Positions 53,529 to 63,480 of a stretch of DNA of 64,000 bases are shown piece by piece (position 1 is the stretch's first letter; each line of letters begins with the position of its first letter). The notes under the pieces were generated by a model that made no database searches, was not told the DNA's origin, and was given only the letters and a program-made list of their open reading frames with translations. This DNA comes from Poriferisodalis sp965215815 (GTDB lineage Bacteria; Actinomycetota; Acidimicrobiia; Acidimicrobiales; Poriferisodalaceae), in assembly GCF_965215815.1 (NCBI RefSeq), contig NZ_CBDCEO010000001.1, positions 1 to 64,000 on the forward strand. The letters are read 5' to 3'. Both the position numbers and the translations under genes were made by a program.

Positions 53529-55511
53529 TTACGCGCCGCCCTTGTCGGCAGCGCCTTCGCTCTCACCCGTGAGACGTCCCGCTTCATCGGCAGGGTCGGC
53601 CGATTGGTCATCAGGCTCATCCGGTTGCGCACCGGACGAAGTCGCTCCGGGTCCGAAGCGCCGCCAAACCGTGCCGAACCGGAAGCTGTCGATCACTTCC
53701 TGGCGACCGAACAGCTGGTCCTCGATGAGCGGTTCGATGTTGTACTCCCAGATCCGCCGCAGGCTGTCCTTGTCGAGGTCGCTCTTCATGAAGTGGCTCG
53801 GCCCGATCAGCGAGTGATCACCACCCATCTGCTCGGCCAGGTCTGCATTCACGTTGTCGACGAGGCCGGCAACCCACACCTGATCGGGGGAATTGCGCTC
53901 CATCCATCTACGCAGGAGCCCGACGGTCGGTCCGTGGTTCGGGAAGAACGGCACAAAGTGGAACCGCCGTCGCATCGCAGCGTCGATCAGCGCGATGGAA
54001 CGGTCGGCCGTATTCATCGTGCCGATGAACCAAAGGTTTGATGGCAGAGAGAAAGTGCTGTCGGGCCGGTATTGCGTCTGGATCTCGTCGTCGCGGTACT
54101 CCAGCAGGTAGAGCAGTTCTCCCAACACCCTCGGCAAGTTCGCCCGGTTGATCTCGTCAATGACCATGACGTGCAACTCCTCCGGATGCTCCTCTGCGCG
54201 TTGGGCGAGCCGAATCAGCGGACCCGGCGTCAACTCGTACGTCATCTGCCCGTTGTCATCGACCCGAGGGCGGAAGCCTTCGAAGAAGTCCTCATACGAG
54301 TACGCCGGATGGAATTGCACCAACGAATACGCCTCGTCGCCCTCGTCCTCGTACAGCGCCAACCTGATGGCAAGCGACTGCGCGAAGTACGTCTTGCCCG
54401 TTCCCGGCGGTCCGTACAGGATCACCTGCCCCTTGTCCTCAAGCAGCTCCACGATGTCCTTGAGGAAGTCCACCTCGCACAGCAGCTCGTCAGCCAATTC
54501 CGCTAGCTCCGCGCCGTCAATCCATTGATCGACCGTCTCGGTGCTATCGCCGTAGTTCTCCTCCAACCAATACAGAAATGATCGGATGCCCCACGTGTCG
54601 ACGACATCGTCGTCGGTGAAGTCAGGACGGAGTGATTCGAGGAGGAGGTCGTTCGCGCGCATCACTACGGCACCGGAGCCGCCATATTTACGATGGAGAA
54701 GGTGGATCTCTTGTGCCTCGCGTGTCCCCGCAACGTCAAGGAGTCCAAGCTCGTCCACGAGCTCGATCATCTCCAGCTTGCCGCGCCAGTTGTCGCTGCT
54801 GCTCCTCGCGAGCACGTAGTTGGGAATGAACCGCTCAGGGTGGCAGATTGCAGCCAATCGAGTCGCAGTCGCGGAGCCGATGCCTTTCTGGCTCATGGCC
54901 TTGTCGATTCGAGAGGCGAGGTCACCTTCTCCAAAACACAGCTCAGTGAGGAGGTCTCGAAGTTCGACCCATTGCGCGCTAGAGGCCCGGCTTAAGTAGG
55001 AGCTCAGATGAATGACTTGACCCGGACTCCCGTAAGTGTTCTTGCCTCTGCTCCAAACTTGCTTAAGTTGCTCCCGGTCTTCGAACGCTAACGATGGCAG
55101 CGATTCCAGGACTTGTTGGAACCGTTCCCGCGCGCGTTCGCTCTCTTCGTCGTCAGGCGTTGGGTAATTGGTCGCCCGCCGGAACTCTTCGACGAGGCTC
55201 GTCAGGCTCCGAAGCCCACTGCGCTCGAACTCAGGCAACCGCTCGCACCATCTCCGGATGTGCCGTCTGTAATCGCCACGAGTCGAGTCCTGTATGTCGG
55301 CTTGCGCATCGCAGAACTGCTCAATGGCCAACACGTCGTAGGCGGCCGGATCGATTTCGTTGTTGCATGCGTAACGAACCCAACGACCCAGGACCGAACG
55401 CAGATTCTCCTGCGTTGCCCTCATAGCGCCTTCTCCGCGCCGCCCGCCCACTTGACTCCGCCATCGCACGTAGGCCTCAAGTCGCTGCATCCAATACTGC
55501 TCGTCGTTCAT
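53529..55511 (-). CDS. mcrB: McrB-type GTPase (AAA+) subunit
   Basis: 660 residues from ATG 55511 (MNDEQYWMQRLEAYVRW); the frame extends to 55667 but that part overlaps the duplicated dehydrogenase end. A long N-terminal specificity region with a phage-integrase-like SAM-type helical segment (RSVLGRWVRYA) is followed by the AAA+ motor near residue 365: GPPGTGKTYFAQS, Walker B VMIDEINRANLPRVLGE and FIGTMNTADRSIALIDAAMR. MIDEINRAN is diagnostic for McrB. A C-terminal hydrophilic tail ends the protein. Partner of the adjacent mcrC. Confidence 0.9.
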   Translation of the reverse strand: MNDEQYWMQRLEAYVRWRSQVGGRRGEGAMRATQENLRSVLGRWVRYACNNEIDPAAYDVLAIEQFCDAQADIQDSTRGDYRRHIRRWCERLPEFERSGLRSLTSLVEEFRRATNYPTPDDEESERARERFQQVLESLPSLAFEDREQLKQVWSRGKNTYGSPGQVIHLSSYLSRASSAQWVELRDLLTELCFGEGDLASRIDKAMSQKGIGSATATRLAAICHPERFIPNYVLARSSSDNWRGKLEMIELVDELGLLDVAGTREAQEIHLLHRKYGGSGAVVMRANDLLLESLRPDFTDDDVVDTWGIRSFLYWLEENYGDSTETVDQWIDGAELAELADELLCEVDFLKDIVELLEDKGQVILYGPPGTGKTYFAQSLAIRLALYEDEGDEAYSLVQFHPAYSYEDFFEGFRPRVDDNGQMTYELTPGPLIRLAQRAEEHPEELHVMVIDEINRANLPRVLGELLYLLEYRDDEIQTQYRPDSTFSLPSNLWFIGTMNTADRSIALIDAAMRRRFHFVPFFPNHGPTVGLLRRWMERNSPDQVWVAGLVDNVNADLAEQMGGDHSLIGPSHFMKSDLDKDSLRRIWEYNIEPLIEDQLFGRQEVIDSFRFGTVWRRFGPGATSSGAQPDEPDDQSADPADEAGRLTGESEGAADKGGA

Positions 55512-55546
55512 GGCGGCGAACCTACTGCGGGGGTGCAACACACCGA

Positions 55547-55600
55547 TCAGCTCTCGCGCAGGTCGATGGCGATCTTGGTTGAGCCGCGGGCGCCAGCGTT
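55547..55600 (-). repeat. Displaced duplicate of the dehydrogenase 3' end
   Basis: Minus strand encodes GARGSTKIAIDLRES and a stop, matching GSRGSTKIAFDLRED and stop at 56214-56266 (about 85 percent identity over 53 bp by eye). No upstream dehydrogenase sequence accompanies it. Confidence 0.75.
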
Positions 55601-55618
55601 GGCTGGGGACCGTGTCGT

Positions 55619-55855
55619 CTAGGCGGATGATTCTTGCAAGGCGTTGTCGACTGCGCGGCGAACCCACGAAGACACCGAGCGGTCATCTGCAGCCGCCGCT
55701 GCTTTCACCTGGTCGAGCACCTGCGGCGAGAAGCGCACCGCGATCGGGTCGGACAGGGTGGTCACGCGACGTCGTGGTGGCCCCTGGGGTCGCAGGTTTT
55801 CCGGCCGGCTATAGAACTCGTATTCCTCAGCAGGCGACATGCTCTCAGTGTTCAT
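55619..55855 (-). CDS. Ribbon-helix-helix antitoxin, BrnA/CopG-like
   Basis: 78 residues from ATG 55855 with GGAGGACCG upstream. The C-terminal half (DPIAVRFSPQVLDQVKAAAA, then SVSSWVRRAVDNAL) is a ribbon-helix-helix domain. The ATG overlaps the stop of the toxin-like gene by 4 nt; toxin-first order is as in brnTA. Confidence 0.75.
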   Translation of the reverse strand: MNTESMSPAEEYEFYSRPENLRPQGPPRRRVTTLSDPIAVRFSPQVLDQVKAAAAADDRSVSSWVRRAVDNALQESSA

Positions 55856-56157
55856 CGGTCCTCCATGTATTGGGCCGTCAGGTACCGGGGTGCCTCGTAG
55901 CAGCCAATCGGCCGACACCTAGTTGAGTCACCGGACTTTGATGGTGCGAGCGGGACCGCCAGCACGTCACCGTTGACCTCCGCAACCATGATCCAGTGTG
56001 CGGGAGGTCGCGCCGGGTAAAAGAGCGGTCTGTTCTGCCAGACCTCAACGATGTCTGACATGCCGAGCATTCCGTGCTTGAACAAATGCGGCAGCTGATC
56101 GGTGATTTCGAACGGATCATGGTCGTCGAGGAGGTCCACGTCGAATGGGCGCTCCAC
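55852..56157 (-). CDS. BrnT-like putative ribonuclease toxin
   Basis: 101 residues from GTG 56157. The segment GMLGMSDIVEVWQNRPLFYP and the end RPIGCYEAPRYLTAQY resemble the BrnT layout (R-I-S-A-R...E...Y), with the antitoxin immediately downstream. The match is moderate and the start uncertain (the frame is open further up to 56208). It lies between the true dehydrogenase end and its duplicate. Confidence 0.6.
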   Translation of the reverse strand: MERPFDVDLLDDHDPFEITDQLPHLFKHGMLGMSDIVEVWQNRPLFYPARPPAHWIMVAEVNGDVLAVPLAPSKSGDSTRCRPIGCYEAPRYLTAQYMEDR

Positions 56158-56213
56158 GGCGGTAATTGTATTGCAAGTGAATACGACTCCGGCGCCGCTC
56201 GCACGAAACGACT

Positions 56214-56266
56214 TCAGTCCTCGCGCAGGTCGAAGGCGATCTTCGTCGAGCCGCGGGACCCAGCGC
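56214..56266 (-). repeat. 3' end of the dehydrogenase gene, template of the 55547-55600 copy
   Basis: Includes stop codon and the last 17 or so codons. Together with the copy it encloses the toxin-antitoxin pair. Confidence 0.75.
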
Positions 56267-57389
56267 TCGCGGCGTGCTCGAGTGCTCTGCGGTAATCCTC
56301 GAGCGGGTACAGCGCGGAGACCAAGCGCTCCAGACCGCAGTCGCGGACCAGCTCGATGGCGGATTCGAAGGTGTGGCGGCCGTCCAGCGAGGGCTCGGTG
56401 CCGTAGCAGTAGGCGCCGACCATTTCGGTCTCGCGGTGCCACAGTGCCGACAGGTTCAGCTCGACCGACGCCGGCATGCCCAGCACCACGACTCGTCCCC
56501 GCGGCCGCGTGATCGCGATGGCGTCGGTCAACGAATCTGACGATGCCACGGCATCGATGGTGACGTGCGTTCCCGAGCCCAGCGTCGTGCCGATCACTCG
56601 TGTCCCCGCAGCCCGCCGCACAGCACGTCCGAGTTCGTCGGGAGACACAGCCAGATCAGCGCCCAGTTCCATCGCGAGCCGCCGTTGGTGCGAGTAGCGG
56701 GCACCCACCACGATTGCCGCGACACCCGTCAGCCGTCGCAGCGCGGCAACCGCAACCAATCCCATCGTGCCGGCGCCGATCACCGCAGCTGTGCCGCCCT
56801 CGGTCACTCCCGATCGCAGCGCTGCATGAACGCCCGCAGCGGCCGGCTCGATCATCACCGCCGCCTCGTCTGACAGTTCCGCAGGCCCGAGCGCCCCCAG
56901 CGAATGCAGCTGCGTCTCGTGCGCGGCGAACATCTCCGACCAGCCGCCGCCGGTGGATTCGCACGACCCGGTCTGCAGACCGGCTTCGATATGGCCGCCG
57001 ATCAGGTGGCCGTAATCATCGCCGTCGGCAGGCGCTGCATCGGGCCATGGCGGTGCCACTCCGTGTGCCTCGTGCCCCAGCACCGGCTCGAGCACCACAC
57101 GAGTGCCGTCGTCGAGATGCCCGACCACCTCATGACCCGGCACGAACGGGAACGACACGAGCTGCTCGAAGTAGCGAGACACCTTGCCGTCGACCGTGGC
57201 GAGGTCCGAGCCGCAGATGCCCGCCAGCGCCGTGTGCACATACTGCCAACCCGGCCCTGGCAGCTCCGGCGGGTCCATCTCGGTCAATCGCAACGGACCC
57301 ACGCTCGCACCGGCACCGGGCTTCAGCTTCGACGCGGCAATTGCTGCGGCGAACTTCAGCTCTTTGCGCTCGAAGATCAGCGCCTGCAC
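56214..57389 (-). CDS. Medium-chain (zinc-type) alcohol dehydrogenase family protein
   Basis: 391 residues from GTG 57389. MDR motifs: ALAGICGSDLA, FVPGHEVVGHL, and the Rossmann loop VIGAGTMGLVAVAAL. The Cys quartet for the structural zinc normally found near residues 95-115 is absent (PVLGHEAHGVAPPW). It starts 15 nt after thrS and is probably co-transcribed. Substrate unknown; oxidises an alcohol or polyol with NAD(P). Confidence 0.85.
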   Translation of the reverse strand: MQALIFERKELKFAAAIAASKLKPGAGASVGPLRLTEMDPPELPGPGWQYVHTALAGICGSDLATVDGKVSRYFEQLVSFPFVPGHEVVGHLDDGTRVVLEPVLGHEAHGVAPPWPDAAPADGDDYGHLIGGHIEAGLQTGSCESTGGGWSEMFAAHETQLHSLGALGPAELSDEAAVMIEPAAAGVHAALRSGVTEGGTAAVIGAGTMGLVAVAALRRLTGVAAIVVGARYSHQRRLAMELGADLAVSPDELGRAVRRAAGTRVIGTTLGSGTHVTIDAVASSDSLTDAIAITRPRGRVVVLGMPASVELNLSALWHRETEMVGAYCYGTEPSLDGRHTFESAIELVRDCGLERLVSALYPLEDYRRALEHAASAGSRGSTKIAFDLRED

Positions 57390-57404
57390 GTCGGGGACCG
57401 AACC

Positions 57405-59462
57405 TCAGCCTGTGGCTGCGGCGGCACCGTCGCCGGTGCCGCTCGTGCCGCCGACATCGACGGCTTTGCTCTCCACCTCGTCAGCCAGTTGCGCAATGAA
57501 CTCGCCCAGCGGAACGTCGCGCCGCACCGGATGGCCACGCGGATTCACACCCACCGTGCCCGCGGCCACGTCGTCGTCACCCACGACCAGCACGTAGGGC
57601 ACCTTCTCGAGCTTGGCCCGACGGATCCGCGCCCCCAGGGGGTCATCCGCCGGCACCATCTCGGCCCGGAACCCGGCTTCGCGCAGCTGCGCGACCACCT
57701 CCGAGGCAAACGCATCGTGATCCGCCCGCACGCCCAGCACCACCGCCTGCACCGGTGACAGCCACGGCGGGAACGCACCCCCGTAGTGCTCCACCATCAC
57801 ACCGAAGAACCGCTCGATCGCGCCAAAGAGCGCCCGGTGGATCATGATCGGCCGGTGGAGCTCACCGTCGGCGCCGGTGTATCGCAGGTCGAATCGTTCC
57901 GGCAGGTTGAAGTCGAGCTGAATCGTCGACAGCTGCCATGACCGCCCGATGGCGTCCTGCACGTCGATGTCGATCTTCGGCCCGTAGAACGCCGCCTCGC
58001 CCTCGGCCTCGACGTAGTCGTGGCCGCGCCGGTCCAATGCCTCCCGCAGCGCCGCCGTCGCCCGGTCCCAGCCCTCCGCGCTACCCACGAACTTGTCGGG
58101 ATCCTGCGTCGACAGCTTGAAGGTGAAATCCTCGAAGCCGAACGCGCCCAAAACCGACAGCACGAAATCCAGCAACCGTTCGATCTCGTCGCCCAGATGC
58201 TCGGGCGCCATGTACAGGTGGCTGTCGTCCTGGGTGAACCCACGGATCCGCATCAGCCCGTGCAGCGTCCCCGACCGCTCGTAGCGGTACACGGTGCCCA
58301 GTTCGAACAGCCGCAGCGGCAGCTCACGGTAGGAACGCTGGCGTTGCCCGAAGATCAAGCAGTGCATCGGGCAGTTCATCGGTTTGGGGTAGTAGACGCC
58401 GTTGTCCATCTCCATCGGCGGGTACATGCCCTCGGCGTAGAAGTCCAGGTGCCCGGAGGTCTCGAATAGCCGGGCGTGGGCCAGATGCGGCGTGTAGACG
58501 AACTGATAGCCGCCCGACTCGTGCCGGTCGCGGCTGTAGTCCTCCATGATCTTGCGGATCACTGAGCCTTTGGGGTGCCACACGGCCAGCCCGCCGCCCA
58601 GCTCGGCGGGGAAGCTGAGCAGATCCAGTTCGGTCACGAGCCGCCGATGGTCTCGCTTGGCGGCTTCGGCCAGCCGTTCGAGGTGCGCAGCCAGCTCGGC
58701 CGCAGAGCCCCACGCCGTGCCGTAGATACGTTGCAGCATCTGGCGCTTCTCGTCACCCCGCCAGTACGCGCCCGCTACCCGCATCAGCTTGAAGTGGCCA
58801 AGGCGTCCGGTGTCGGGTACGTGAGGACCGCGGCACAAGTCCACGAACTCGTCAGTGTTGCGATACGTCGTGATTACCCCGCCCTGCGGCCCCGAAGTCG
58901 GGTCGTCGGCCTCGCCGTCGAGGATTTCGATCTTGTAGGGGTGCTGCGCGAACAGCTCGTCAGCGGTGGCCCGGTCCACCTCGGCACGGATGAACGGTTG
59001 CTTGGCGTCGACGACGGCGCGCATCTCGGCTTCGATGGCGTCGAGGTCGTCGTCCGAAAACGTCCGTGCCGCGCCCGAGTCGTCGGTACCGAGATCGAAG
59101 TCGTAGTAGAAGCCGTCGGTGATCGGCGGCCCGATCGAGAACGTGGCCCCCGGGTACAGCCGCAGCACTGCTTGGGCCAGGACGTGCGCGGTGGAGTGAC
59201 GCAGCACTTCGAGCCCGTCGCCGGTGCCCGGGAACACCAGCGACACCGCTGCGCCGTCGGGCAACGGCCGATTCAGGTCGAGCTGCTCGCCATCGGCGAC
59301 CGCGATGAGCGCATCCTTGGCGGCGCGACGTCCCAGCGACGCGGCAAGGTCGGCGCCCGTCGCACCAGCCGGAAGTTCACGCGACTGCCCGTCGGGCAGC
59401 ACGACCGTGGTTGAAACTCCGCCAGAGGCGTTCGTGGTTGCGGCCTCGCCGACGGCATTCAT
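57405..59462 (-). CDS. thrS: Threonyl-tRNA synthetase
   Basis: 685 residues, full length. Domains in order: TGS (VVLPDGQSRELPAGAT), editing domain (HSTAHVLAQAVLRLYPG; the SAD segment RVAGAYWRGDE), class II core with zinc ligands (PMNCPMHC; TQDDSHLY) and anticodon-binding C-terminus (VLGVRADHDAFASEVVAQLR). Charges tRNA-Thr and proofreads serine. Essential. Confidence 0.97.
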   Translation of the reverse strand: MNAVGEAATTNASGGVSTTVVLPDGQSRELPAGATGADLAASLGRRAAKDALIAVADGEQLDLNRPLPDGAAVSLVFPGTGDGLEVLRHSTAHVLAQAVLRLYPGATFSIGPPITDGFYYDFDLGTDDSGAARTFSDDDLDAIEAEMRAVVDAKQPFIRAEVDRATADELFAQHPYKIEILDGEADDPTSGPQGGVITTYRNTDEFVDLCRGPHVPDTGRLGHFKLMRVAGAYWRGDEKRQMLQRIYGTAWGSAAELAAHLERLAEAAKRDHRRLVTELDLLSFPAELGGGLAVWHPKGSVIRKIMEDYSRDRHESGGYQFVYTPHLAHARLFETSGHLDFYAEGMYPPMEMDNGVYYPKPMNCPMHCLIFGQRQRSYRELPLRLFELGTVYRYERSGTLHGLMRIRGFTQDDSHLYMAPEHLGDEIERLLDFVLSVLGAFGFEDFTFKLSTQDPDKFVGSAEGWDRATAALREALDRRGHDYVEAEGEAAFYGPKIDIDVQDAIGRSWQLSTIQLDFNLPERFDLRYTGADGELHRPIMIHRALFGAIERFFGVMVEHYGGAFPPWLSPVQAVVLGVRADHDAFASEVVAQLREAGFRAEMVPADDPLGARIRRAKLEKVPYVLVVGDDDVAAGTVGVNPRGHPVRRDVPLGEFIAQLADEVESKAVDVGGTSGTGDGAAAATG

Positions 59463-59500
59463 CGGCCCAAACTCATCGGCGTCGGCTCATGGCGCTGGGG

Positions 59501-59680
59501 TTACCGAGACGGTCCGCCATAGAAGACGACGTTCATCAGGATGATCAGGAACAAGATGCCGCCGATCACCCAGATCTGATCGGACCGCTGGAAGCTCTTG
59601 AACTTCGCAAGCGGGACCATCATCCGGGCCGGGTCCTTGAGCGACTTTTCGTCGATCTTGCGGGTATCGCCGTCGCTCAT
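59501..59680 (-). CDS. Small single-pass membrane protein
   Basis: 59 residues from ATG 59680 with AGGAG upstream. A charged N-terminus (DGDTRKIDEKSLKDPARM) precedes one membrane helix (IWVIGGILFLIILMNVVFYG). No family recognised. Lies between dnaE and thrS on the same strand. Confidence 0.6.
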   Translation of the reverse strand: MSDGDTRKIDEKSLKDPARMMVPLAKFKSFQRSDQIWVIGGILFLIILMNVVFYGGPSR

Positions 59681-59790
59681 GAGCACTCCTGGTGAACTGC
59701 GTCGCAGATGGCCCTGCCGCAGCGAAAACGGCCGCGTTCACGACCATCGAGAAAGGCTAGGGGCTTCGCTGCGCTGTCCGATGCGCAGAT

Positions 59791-62700
59791 TCAGGTGCGA
59801 ACTGCGTCGGCGCCGAGAATCTCGCGCAACGGTCCGGCGAGGGCGCCGGCGTCCACCCATCGAGACTCGGGAAGCTGCACCAGCCGGTCGCCGACGCGCA
59901 AGTGCACCGGTGCATCGCCGGGATGGGAGGCCAGCATCTTCTCGAACGAGACCAGCCAGTTCTCGTCCATGTCGACGCGTTCGACGTTGAGCCGCAGCGG
60001 CGCCGGTCCCTTGCGCAAATCGAAGGGGGCGATCTCGTTCGCGAGGAACGCTGTCTCGCCCTCGCCTCGCCGGTCTGGGCGGCCGCGCACCAGCACGACG
60101 GCATCCTCGGCGAGGCCATCGCCGGCTTCGGCCATGGCCTTGGGGAACACCGTCACCTCGACGGAGCCTTCGGTGTCCTCGAGCGTGAAGCGCGCCATGG
60201 GCTCGCCGCTGCGGGTGAAGCGTCGCTGGAGGTTGTGCACGACGCCGCCGATGGTCACCCACTGCTGGCCGCCGTCGGGGTTCGGCGGCAGGTCGCCGAT
60301 GCCGCTGGCAGTGCAGTCAGTGGCGCGCCGCAATTGGGCCTCACCGCCGCGCAGCGGGTGATCCGACACGTACAGCCCAAGCAGCTCCTTCTCCCACACC
60401 AGCGTGGTCCGCTCGTCGGCGGTGATGTCGGGGACATCGATCCGGTCGTCGAATTCGACGTTGCCGGCGTCCGCTCCGCCGAACATCGACTGCAGGCCCG
60501 CCTCGGCCTCAGTGCGCCGCCGCAAGGCAGCCTCGATGATGCGGTCGAACACGTCGAGCAGCCCGGCGCGGGTGTGGCCGCATGATTCGAATGCCCCGGC
60601 CCTGATGAGCGACTCCACGAACCTGCGGTTCAGCACCTCGCGCGGCATCCGCTCGCAGAAGTCGTTGAAGTCGGCGAACGGCCCGTTGGCGCTGCGCTCG
60701 GCGAGGATCGGCTCGGCCACCTTCTCGCCCACGTTGCGCACCGCCGACAGCCCGAACGGGATCGCATTCCCGTCGGTCGCGAAGTCCATCTCGGAGAGGT
60801 TGATGTCGGGCACGCGCACCTCGATGCCGTGCTGACGGCAGTCGGTGAGGTAGACGCCCGCCTTGTCGATGTTGCGCTTGGAGCCCGTCAGCACAGCGGC
60901 AAGGAACTCGGTGGGGTAGTTGGCCTTCAAGTACGCCGTCTGATACGCAATCAGCCCGTAGGCAAAGGCGTGGCTCTTGTTGAACGCGTAGTCCGCGAAC
61001 GGCTCGATGATCGCGAACAGCTGCTCTCCCAGCGCCTCGCCGTAGCCCTTCGCATCGGTGCCGGCGATGAACTTGGCGCGGTGCTCGGCGATCTGGGCGC
61101 GATTCTTCTTGCCGCACGCCTTGCGCAGGTCGTCGGCCTCGGCCATGGAGTAGCCGGCGATGTCCTGGGCGACCCGCATCATCGACTCCTGATAGATCAT
61201 CAGCCCGTAGGTCTCGTCGAGCAGCTCGGCCAGATCCGGATGCGGCGGATCGGCGGACTGGCGGCCGTTCTTGCGGTGGGCGTAGCTGTTGTGCATATCG
61301 GCGGCCATGGGGCCCGGCCGGTACAACGCCACCAGCGCGCAGATGTCCTCGAACTGATTGGGCTGCATCGAACGCAGCAGCGAACGGACCGGCCCAGATT
61401 CCAGCTGGAACACGCCCATGGTGTCCCCGGCGCACAGCAGCTTGAACGTGGCTGGGTCGTCGAGCGGCATTGTGTCGATGTCGACCGTCGAGCCGGTGCG
61501 TCGCTCGATGAGGCGCACGCACTCGTCGATGATCGACAGCGTCCGCAGGCCCAGGAAGTCCATCTTCAACAAGCCGAGGTCTTCCACACCGCCCATGTCG
61601 AACTGGGTGACGATGGGTGCATCGTCGGGGTCGGTGCCTGCCTCGGGCTTGCGCTGGATGGGCAGGTAGTCGGTGAGCGGGTCGGGGCTGATCACCACCG
61701 CCGCGGCGTGCACCGAGTCCTGACGGATGAGTCCCTCGAGCCCACGGGCCACGTCGACGACCTCGCGCACCTCGTCGTCCAGCGCGTACATATCGCGCAG
61801 CTCGGCTGCTGCGGCGTACCCGTCGGAGTGCTGCTCGTCGCGTTCGAGGCAAGCGCCCAGCGGCGTGTCGCGGCCCATGATGAGCGGTGGCATGGCCTTG
61901 GAGATGCGGTCGCCCAGCGAGTAGGGCTTGCCCAGCACACGGGCGGCGTCTCGCACGGCGGCCCGGGCCTTGATCGTGGAGAACGTGATGATCTGCGCCA
62001 CGTGCTCGGTGCCGTACTTCTGGGCCGCGTAGTGGATCATCTCGTCGCGGTAGCGGTCGTCGAAGTCGATGTCGATGTCGGGCATCGAGATGCGAGCCGG
62101 GTTCAGGAATCGCTCGAAGAGCAGTCCGTAGTGGATGGGGTCGAGATCGGTGATGCGCAGGCAGTACGCCACCGCGCAGCCCGCGGCCGAGCCGCGTCCG
62201 GGTCCGACGCGGATGCTGCTCTCGCGGGCATGACGGATGAGGTCCCAGGTGATGAGGAAGTACGAGCTGAAGCCCATGTCGGAGATGACGCGCAGCTCGT
62301 AGGCGATCCGTTCGGCGGTGGACGCCGGCAGATTCTGGCCCCAGCGCTCCTTCGCCCCTTGGAGCGCCAAGTGCTTGAGATACGCGTCGGCGTCGGCGTG
62401 AGGGGCGGGCACGTCGAAGTGCGGCAGCAGCATGCGGCCGAATTCGATGTTCACATCGGCGCGCTCGGCGATGGCCAGTGTGTTGTCGCAGCTGTCGGGA
62501 TGGGCGGCGAACAGCGTCCGCATCTGTGCGGAGGTCTTCAGATAGTGCTGATCGCCATGGAACTTGAAGCGGTCGGGGTCGCTGCGCAACGCCCCGGTCT
62601 GCACGCACAGCAGCCGCATCATGAGCGAGCGCATCGCCCTGCTGGGTGTAGTGCAGGTCGTTGGTGGCGAGCAGCGGCGCGCCGAGTTCTTGCGCGATCT

Positions 62701-63325
62701 GAAGCAGCTGCGGATTGCAATCGCGCTGCGCGCCGATGCCGTGGTCCTGCAGCTCGACGTACAGCGAGTCGCGCCCGAAGATGTCCTGGAGCCGGCCCGC
62801 CCGCCGTCGGGCCTCGTCGTAGTCGCCGGCAAGCAGCGCCTGCTGCACGACGCTTCCCAGGCACCCCGTGGTGGCGATCAGGCCGTCGGCGTGCTGGGCG
62901 AACATCTCCCAGTCCATGCGGGGCTTGTAGTAGTAGCCCTCGAGGAACGCCGTGCTGGCCAGCTTCAGCAGGTTCCGGTAGCCGGCGTCGTTCTCGGCGA
63001 GCAGGGTCAGGTGGTAGTAGAGCTTTTCGCCCTCGCCGTCGTCGCCCGAGTCGTCGACTTTGCTGTTCTTGGCGCGATTGCGGCCGGGACGCTCGTGGCG
63101 GCTCTCGAGCGCCATGTAGGCCTCGGTGCCGATGATCGGCGTGATCTCGTGTGCTTTGCAGGCCCGGTAGAAGTCCAGGACGCCGTACATGTTCCCGTGG
63201 TCGGTGATTCCCAACGCGGGCTGGCCGTCCGCGGCTGCGGCCCCGACCACCTCGTTCACTCGCGCTGCCCCGTCGAGCAGCGAATACTCCGTGTGGGTGT
63301 GCAGGTGAACGAACGACGCTGCCAC
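59791..63325 (-). CDS. dnaE: DNA polymerase III alpha subunit, with one frame break
   Basis: About 1178 residues once joined. N-terminal PHP domain (FVHLHTHTEYSLLDGAARVN), then catalytic palm (PGRGSAAGCAVAY; DIDIDFDDR), helix-hairpin-helix and OB fold (WVTIGGVVHNLQRRF). The frame breaks near 62614: NDLHYTQQ...AHDA in one frame continues as LLCVQTG in the next, which one extra G in GCGG would explain. The rest of both frames is well conserved. Because this replicative polymerase is essential, the break most likely is a sequence error rather than inactivation. Start ATG 63325. Confidence 0.9.
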
Positions 63326-63480
63326 GCTGCTCCTCGCTGATTGTTCAAAGCGGTTGGTCTGTCGAACATAGACCCGTCACAGGCGCGACTTCGGTATGTC
63401 GGAACCGTGCGTGTGGTGAGGTGGCAAAAGTCCCGGAATACATGGTTGGACGGCTGCGTGCGGCACTGCATCATGGAGGG

